Shown: positions 59,040 to 64,000 of the stretch, one piece after another | Numbering within the stretch: position 1 is the first letter of the stretch | Layout of the letters: each line of letters begins with the position of its first letter | Origin: Chaetoderma sp. LZ-2023a | Lineage: Eukaryota > Mollusca > Caudofoveata > Chaetodermatida > Chaetodermatidae | NCBI GenBank assembly: GCA_034401795.1 | Contig: CM067359.1 | Span: 148,193,706-148,257,705 of the forward strand | Length of the DNA stretch: 64,000 nucleotides | Direction of reading: 5' to 3' | Notes under the pieces: generated by a model | The model's input: the letters and a program-made list of their open reading frames with translations, nothing else | What the model was told of the DNA's origin: nothing | The model's database searches: none | Program-made: the position numbers and the translations under genes

Positions 59040-62000
59040 CACCTTTCAAGAGTATCCATCTATCATCTGACGTCCTATGACGTCATAATCAGATAAGCGG
59101 CGTGTAGGTTGACGTCATAATAGTCCAGTCAATCTAAGAAATGACCTCGGCAAAATTGCAACAGAATGTCTGCCCATAAATTTATGGCGAAGAAGCAATA
59201 CCATATTACCAAAACAAAAATCTAGCCAATTCGGCCGGTGGGAAATATATAATTGTATTTGTTATAACCCGCACTCTTTTGCGTCGCGTTTATTACTGAT
59301 TTAATAAGCGCGCGCATTGCCCTTACGGTCGTCAGCTCAGAATTTAAATCGCTAACTCTTCCCTTATTCTCCCCTGTAGGCCCTATCCTATCTTTAAACT
59401 GACACGCTTATTTAGTGTTATGCTAGGTGCAAATCTATGCTTTATGAACGTTCATTTGTTTTCATAGCCTTCACAACATACTAGACATATTAGTATTAAA
59501 TACTAATACATTACTAATACATTACAAAACACTAATATATTAGTTATTAAAATATCTGCCATGCTACCAGATTTCGAATTCTCTTCTTACACGTTACTTT
59601 TAGTGTAGACCCCGTCTATCTTGTCTAGGACAACCACAAGCGGATACTTTAAAAGTTCTACTGACGTACTGAGTTTAGATTTCTGTCATTTCCTCGTGTC
59701 GTTTTCCTCTCCTTCTTCTTCTTCTTCAGTATAATTCGGATATTCCGCCATTAGTAGGAGTATCAGGATCAAGTTATTAAATCATGTAATAATATAGCAA
59801 TATATGATGACGTAAACTTAGCTGGGTGTGATAGGAGATAATCCACACACGTTTGGTATATTATTCATTAATACATACAATTCTAATTTTTTTGCCTGAG
59901 TGCAATGTATTTACATATACCAAGACATACATTTTCCCCCGAAATAAATGTAGGCAATTTGGAGCGTACTGTGTGTGCCTGATTTAAATTTGTTTTTCAA
60001 TTATGACATTTTAAGCAATTATATAAATTTTATATCTGTAGCTTACAAGATTTTAGCCTGTGTGAGAGATAAAAAAAAACCAATCGCGATCATTGCCGCT
60101 GTCTCAGTGTTACACTCTACATATTATAATATTAGTGGGTTTTATTTGATTAAGCGGCGAGAGACCCTCTTCCCATGAACTAATGCAACACGTCTACGAC
60201 CACACAGAATAACACAATCAACCTTTAGATGGCATAATGATCATATCAAATTTGAACCATGGCAGTGTTTAATGTGCATTTAAATACCCTGACACAGCCC
60301 TTTCACTTAAGGGTAATGTACTGGGAGTGGTATACATCCAAATATGGTCGAGTGGATACACCCGTATAATGGACACTTGTCGACTGACGACCGGGCAATG
60401 TGGAGCATGCCACTGAAGCAGGCTATACAACCAAAATTGGCAACATAGCATCCTTCAGTGGTCAGACGTGGTAACAAGTTCTATATCTGGGTAGAAATAT
60501 CATTTTAAGCACTAAGAATGTGTAAATTATTGTCTTTCAGTGCTTAGAATTGGCAACAGATCAACTTTCCTCACTCACAATTGGAAAACATTATCTTTCA
60601 GGGGTTAGGGTTGGCAAAACATCATTTCTCATAGCATGACATTTGTGAAATTCTATGCATCAATGAACAGAATTGACAACATATCATCCTTAGGTGTTCA
60701 GAAGTGGTAACAAATCGTGTTCCAGGGGTAGAAATATTTCTTTTGAGCACTCACAATTGGTAAACGTTATCTTTCAGTGGTTAAGTTTGACAAAAGGTCA
60801 TCTCTCATGGCATGACATTTATGAAATTCCATGCATCAATGATCAGATTTGGCAACATATCATCCTTTAGTGTCATCTTTCAGGAATTATGTTTGACATA
60901 AGGTCATCTCTCATGGCATAATATTTGTGAAAGTCCGTGCATCAATGATCAGAATTGGCACCCTTTCAGCCTTCAGTGGTCAGAAGTGGTAACAAATCAG
61001 GTTTCAGGGTAGAAATATAATTTTTTCAGCAATAAGAATTAGTAAATTATTGTCTTTCAGTGCTTAGAATTGACAACAGATACCACTCCAGGTGCATCAC
61101 ATTTAAGTGAAAGTGTATCAGGGTATGTAAACACACATTAAATAATGTTGTGGTTCAAATTTGATTTGATTGTTATGCCATCTAACTTTTGATTATGTTG
61201 TTCTGTGTGATCGTCGACGTGCTGCACTAGTTCATGACAAGGGGGTCTATCATCACTTAATCAAATACTAGCATGTAGAGTGCAGCACTGAGGCAGTGGC
61301 GGTGGTGGTGTTGGATTGTGTGGCTGTCACACAAGTTAAAGACCGAGTAAGCTAGACATAAAATGTATTGCTTAAGATGTCATCTGAATCTGACTCTGAA
61401 CAAAATACTGCGTTGAACCACAATGCGTATAAAACACGGGGAGCGAGAGAGCTTAGTTGTACTCCTCTAATAATTGAAAATAGATTCAATTCAGGCACAC
61501 ACATGTACGCGCCAAGATGTCTACATTTATTTGAAAAAATGTATGGCTTGGTATAAGTAAATACATTGCATTCAGCGAAAAACGAGGGTTGTATGTATTA
61601 ATGAATTCCATACCAAAAGTGAGTAGTTTATCACCCACCACATCAAGCTAAGTTTATGACAGCATAGATTGCTATATTATAACATAATTTAATAACTTGA
61701 TCATGATACCCATACTAACGACAGAATATCCGAAGAGGAAAACGACATGAGGAAATGACAGAAATCTTAGCTTAGTATAGCATTTTAAAATAATAAAAAT
61801 ATCCGCTTGTGATTCGCGTAGACTAGATAAATAGACGGGATCTACACTACAACTAACACGTAAGAAGAAAATTCCAAATCCGGTATCACGGCAGATATTT
61901 GAGTAACTGCTCTATAAATGAACGTTCATAAAGCATAGATGTACACCTAACATAGCACTAAATAAGCGTGCCAGTTTAAAAATAGGATATATGGGAGCAT

Positions 62001-62546
62001 AAAGGAAGAGTTACCGATTTAAATTCTGAGCTGACGACCATAAGGGCAATGTGCGCGCCATTAATTCAGTAATAAACGCGACGCAAAAGAGTGTGGGTTA
62101 TAACAAATAAAATTAGATATTTCCACCGTCCGCATTGGCTAGATTTTCTTTGGTAATATACCATTGCTTCTTCGCCATACATCTACTGGCAGAGATTCTG
62201 TTGCAATATTGCCGAGGTGTACCTACAATTTGTTGTTAGATTGACTGGACTATAAACATTGCGCTATAGATTATTCTATTTGGCCTTAATAGTCTCTTAG
62301 TAGTTAATTATAAATCTTCATAATCCGACACGTTGTACACAGTGTATGTCTCTACTAATAAACATGCTGTTGAATATTTAGAAACTAATTTGATTGGACG
62401 CTTTTGTTGCCATATGCAGTTAAATTAGTTTCAAAATATTTAACAGCTTATCTGTATATTGTTCTGGAAATTGATAGTCAGATTTCAGAGATCTGTCGAT
62501 CCTAACACGAGCGAGGTGTGCGGGGCATAGTTAAAATGGAAAGGTC
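59040..62546 (-). mobile_element. Family H MITE split by the foldback element
   Basis: The left piece (59040-59122) has the ACCTTTCAAGAGTATCCATC end and the TGACGTCATAAT sites. The right piece (62251-62546) resumes with CCGACACGTTGTACAC, the TGTTGAATATTT core and the end GTTAAAATGGAAAGGTC. The 3.1 kb foldback element sits between them at a TA. Confidence 0.6.
59123..62250. mobile_element. Foldback transposon with 1.2 kb inverted arms
   Basis: Both ends read GTCCAGTCAATCTA (inverted) and abut TA (59121-59122 and 62251-62252), consistent with a TA target site. The left arm (59123 to about 60332) pairs with the right arm (about 61079-62250). Examples: CTCGGCAAAATTGCAACAGAAT pairs with ATTCTGTTGCAATATTGCCGAG, and GCGTCGCGTTTATTACTGA with TCAGTAATAAACGCGACGC. 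The centre (about 60440-61078) is a degenerate tandem array of GGCAACATATCATCCTTCAGTGG-type units. No open frame resembles a transposase, so it is non-autonomous or degenerate. Confidence 0.75.
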
Positions 62547-62617
62547 AGTCCATTCATCCCTGCGGCAAGGTTATCTGAAGTTATCCAACCACTACTATGA
62601 TATATTTCAATGGAGGA

Positions 62618-63440
62618 ATTCAGTTTCAACTATGCCCCGCCAATCTCTAGCTAAGCTCCACCCGCACAGCGCCTGTGGTGGAATCGATGCATCCCTGAAC
62701 TCCGTGACTATCAATTACCAGAAAACGATACGGGTAAGCTGTTGATATTTGAAACTAATTTGACATGCTGCTGAGGTAGCAACAGCGCCCTATCAAATTA
62801 GTTTCAAAATATTTAACATAATGTTTATTAAAGGGTTAAAGCCATACAATTCTTACAACGTTCGTGACGTACACAGCTATGCCACTTAATGCCGTAATCG
62901 ATTATGACCTTATCCTACACGTCACGTAATAAATTATGATGTCATATGATTGATGGATAAACTGTTCCTTCACTCGGGAAGATCGAAGAAGGTGGAATAC
63001 AATTTCCGAGTGAATGTACCGCACAGCACAGGTCGATTAGGGGCAATGGACGCTTGTAGTTTATTCATCCATCATATGACCTTATATGACGTCATGATCA
63101 ACTACGTGGTATGTAGGATGGCATAATAATCAATTACAGCATGAATGACTCGATTTAGTTCGTCTTAAACGTTTAAGTCCGACACGTTGTCCGAATTGTA
63201 TATCTTTACTAATTAATAAACATTCTGTCGAATATGTTGTAACTAATTTGACTGGGCGCTCTTGCTGCTATGGGCAGATACAACACCCAGTCAAATTAGT
63301 TTCAAAATATTCAACAGCTAACCTGTATAGTTTGCTAAAAAATTGAGATTCGGAGAGTGCATGAATCGATTAATCCCAACACGTGCCAAGCGTGTGTGGA
63401 GCTCAGCTAGAGATTGGCGCTGTATAGCTAAAACTATATC
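62618..63440. mobile_element. Second convergent pair of family H MITEs
   Basis: A forward copy (62618-62965) and a reverse copy (63061-63440). The reverse copy has a clear central hairpin: TAATTTGACTGGGCGCTC, loop, then CACCCAGTCAAATTAG. A fragment with only the hairpin region follows at 63605-63715. The pair lies in CAP intron 1. Confidence 0.6.
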
Positions 63441-63824
63441 CCTCCATCTCCTTTACAGGATGTTGAACATGATTTTGATTTTTGAATAATAAATTAATTA
63501 TGCTACTATAAAATCGCTAGACTGGTCGATTATCCGGGCTAGCCTCACCGCATGCTATGTTTAAAAATGCGCCATTCGCCCAGTAACGAAAACATATCGG
63601 AGACGAAACATTCTTTATAATGTAATTCATATTATGTTGAATATTTTGAAACTAATTTGGTCGCGAGCCATTGTACTCAAAATGTTCAAAATATTCAGCA
63701 ACCTAACTGCGTTGTTGCTGTGAAATTGAGACAATTGAATATCACGGGTCAACGGGATACGCAACAATCTCAGAATACAATTTAACTGGACAATGTGTAT
63801 TCTGAAGCGTGCTTTTAAACGTAC

Positions 63825-63989
63825 CATTTTCTGCATATTCGCAGCTGGAGGATTCACTCCAGCTCGATACGAGTTATGCTGCGCGAGGATTGCTGCCTGA
63901 TCAATTCCACAGCTACCTAGGAAAAGCCTGCTAGTTGGCAGACATAGTGTGTGGCCATCCAGCTGCGCATACCCGCCAGAGCACGTTAA
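63825..63989 (-). CDS. CAP-domain gene, first visible exon
   Basis: This 55-codon exon opens the visible part of a CAP-superfamily (CRISP/antigen 5/PR-1) gene on the minus strand. It carries a Cys-containing leader (GHTLCLP) and the first CAP helix with the motifs QHNSYR and VNPPAANMQKM; the His of QHNSYR sits where the family has its first cavity histidine. The acceptor reads tcttttgacag and the donor ATG|gtacgt. Both borders are phase 0, so it joins the exon at 56390 without a shift. No signal peptide is seen; it should lie in an earlier exon beyond base 64000. CAP proteins are usually secreted and disulphide-bonded, with diverse functions, so the biological role is not predicted. Confidence 0.8.
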
Positions 63990-64000
63990 CTGTCAAAAGA

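Overview
The window is eukaryotic and animal. Its genes are split by introns with GT/AG borders, and its intergenic DNA is packed with metazoan-type transposons and long microsatellites. The repeat types, the form of the one clear host gene and a high density of the palindrome TAGGCCTA suggest a marine invertebrate. Phylum cannot be settled from the sequence; echinoderm-, hemichordate-, amphioxus- or mollusc-like are all possible. There is no bacterial operon, CRISPR array, rRNA or convincing tRNA.

Layout. 1-9.5 kb is a patchwork of DNA transposons: a piggyBac-like TTAA MITE, a 1.5 kb non-autonomous hAT element with an 8-bp target duplication, a hairpin MITE, and a 5.1 kb Mutator-like element (MULE) with an 8-bp target duplication. 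The MULE's minus-strand gene keeps a PHD-finger exon and a C-terminal transposase exon but has lost the catalytic core. 9.7-13.6 kb holds a near-perfect 81-bp hairpin and two copies of a terminal-inverted-repeat element; one copy is split by a 5'-truncated CR1-like LINE and the other serves as the empty site. 13.6-21.5 kb is mostly unassigned, with a probable first exon of an integrase-like gene (16250-16562, minus), a 22-bp minisatellite upstream of it, and several tandem duplications.

21.57-42.34 kb is one degraded Ty3/gypsy retrotransposon on the minus strand. Its LTRs are unusually long (about 3.3 kb), and its primer binding site matches tRNA-Lys. Gag has a CCHC knuckle; protease has Asp replaced by Asn; reverse transcriptase has lost the YxDD block; RNase H and integrase are frameshifted. 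A further 4.1 kb lies between pol and the 3' LTR and carries an unusual zinc-finger ORF. A related 3.6 kb solo LTR has inserted in the opposite orientation into the 3' LTR.

46.6-64 kb carries the best host gene: a minus-strand CAP-domain (CRISP/PR-1-like) gene in six exons, 63989 down to about 46635. All five introns join in phase, and the 5' part lies beyond the window. Its introns are filled with about a dozen copies of the hairpin MITE, a 3.1 kb foldback element with 1.2 kb inverted arms, TTAA MITEs, a gag-like remnant and microsatellites.

The transposons do not form a cooperating system. The window reads as nested insertions around one conserved secreted-protein gene.
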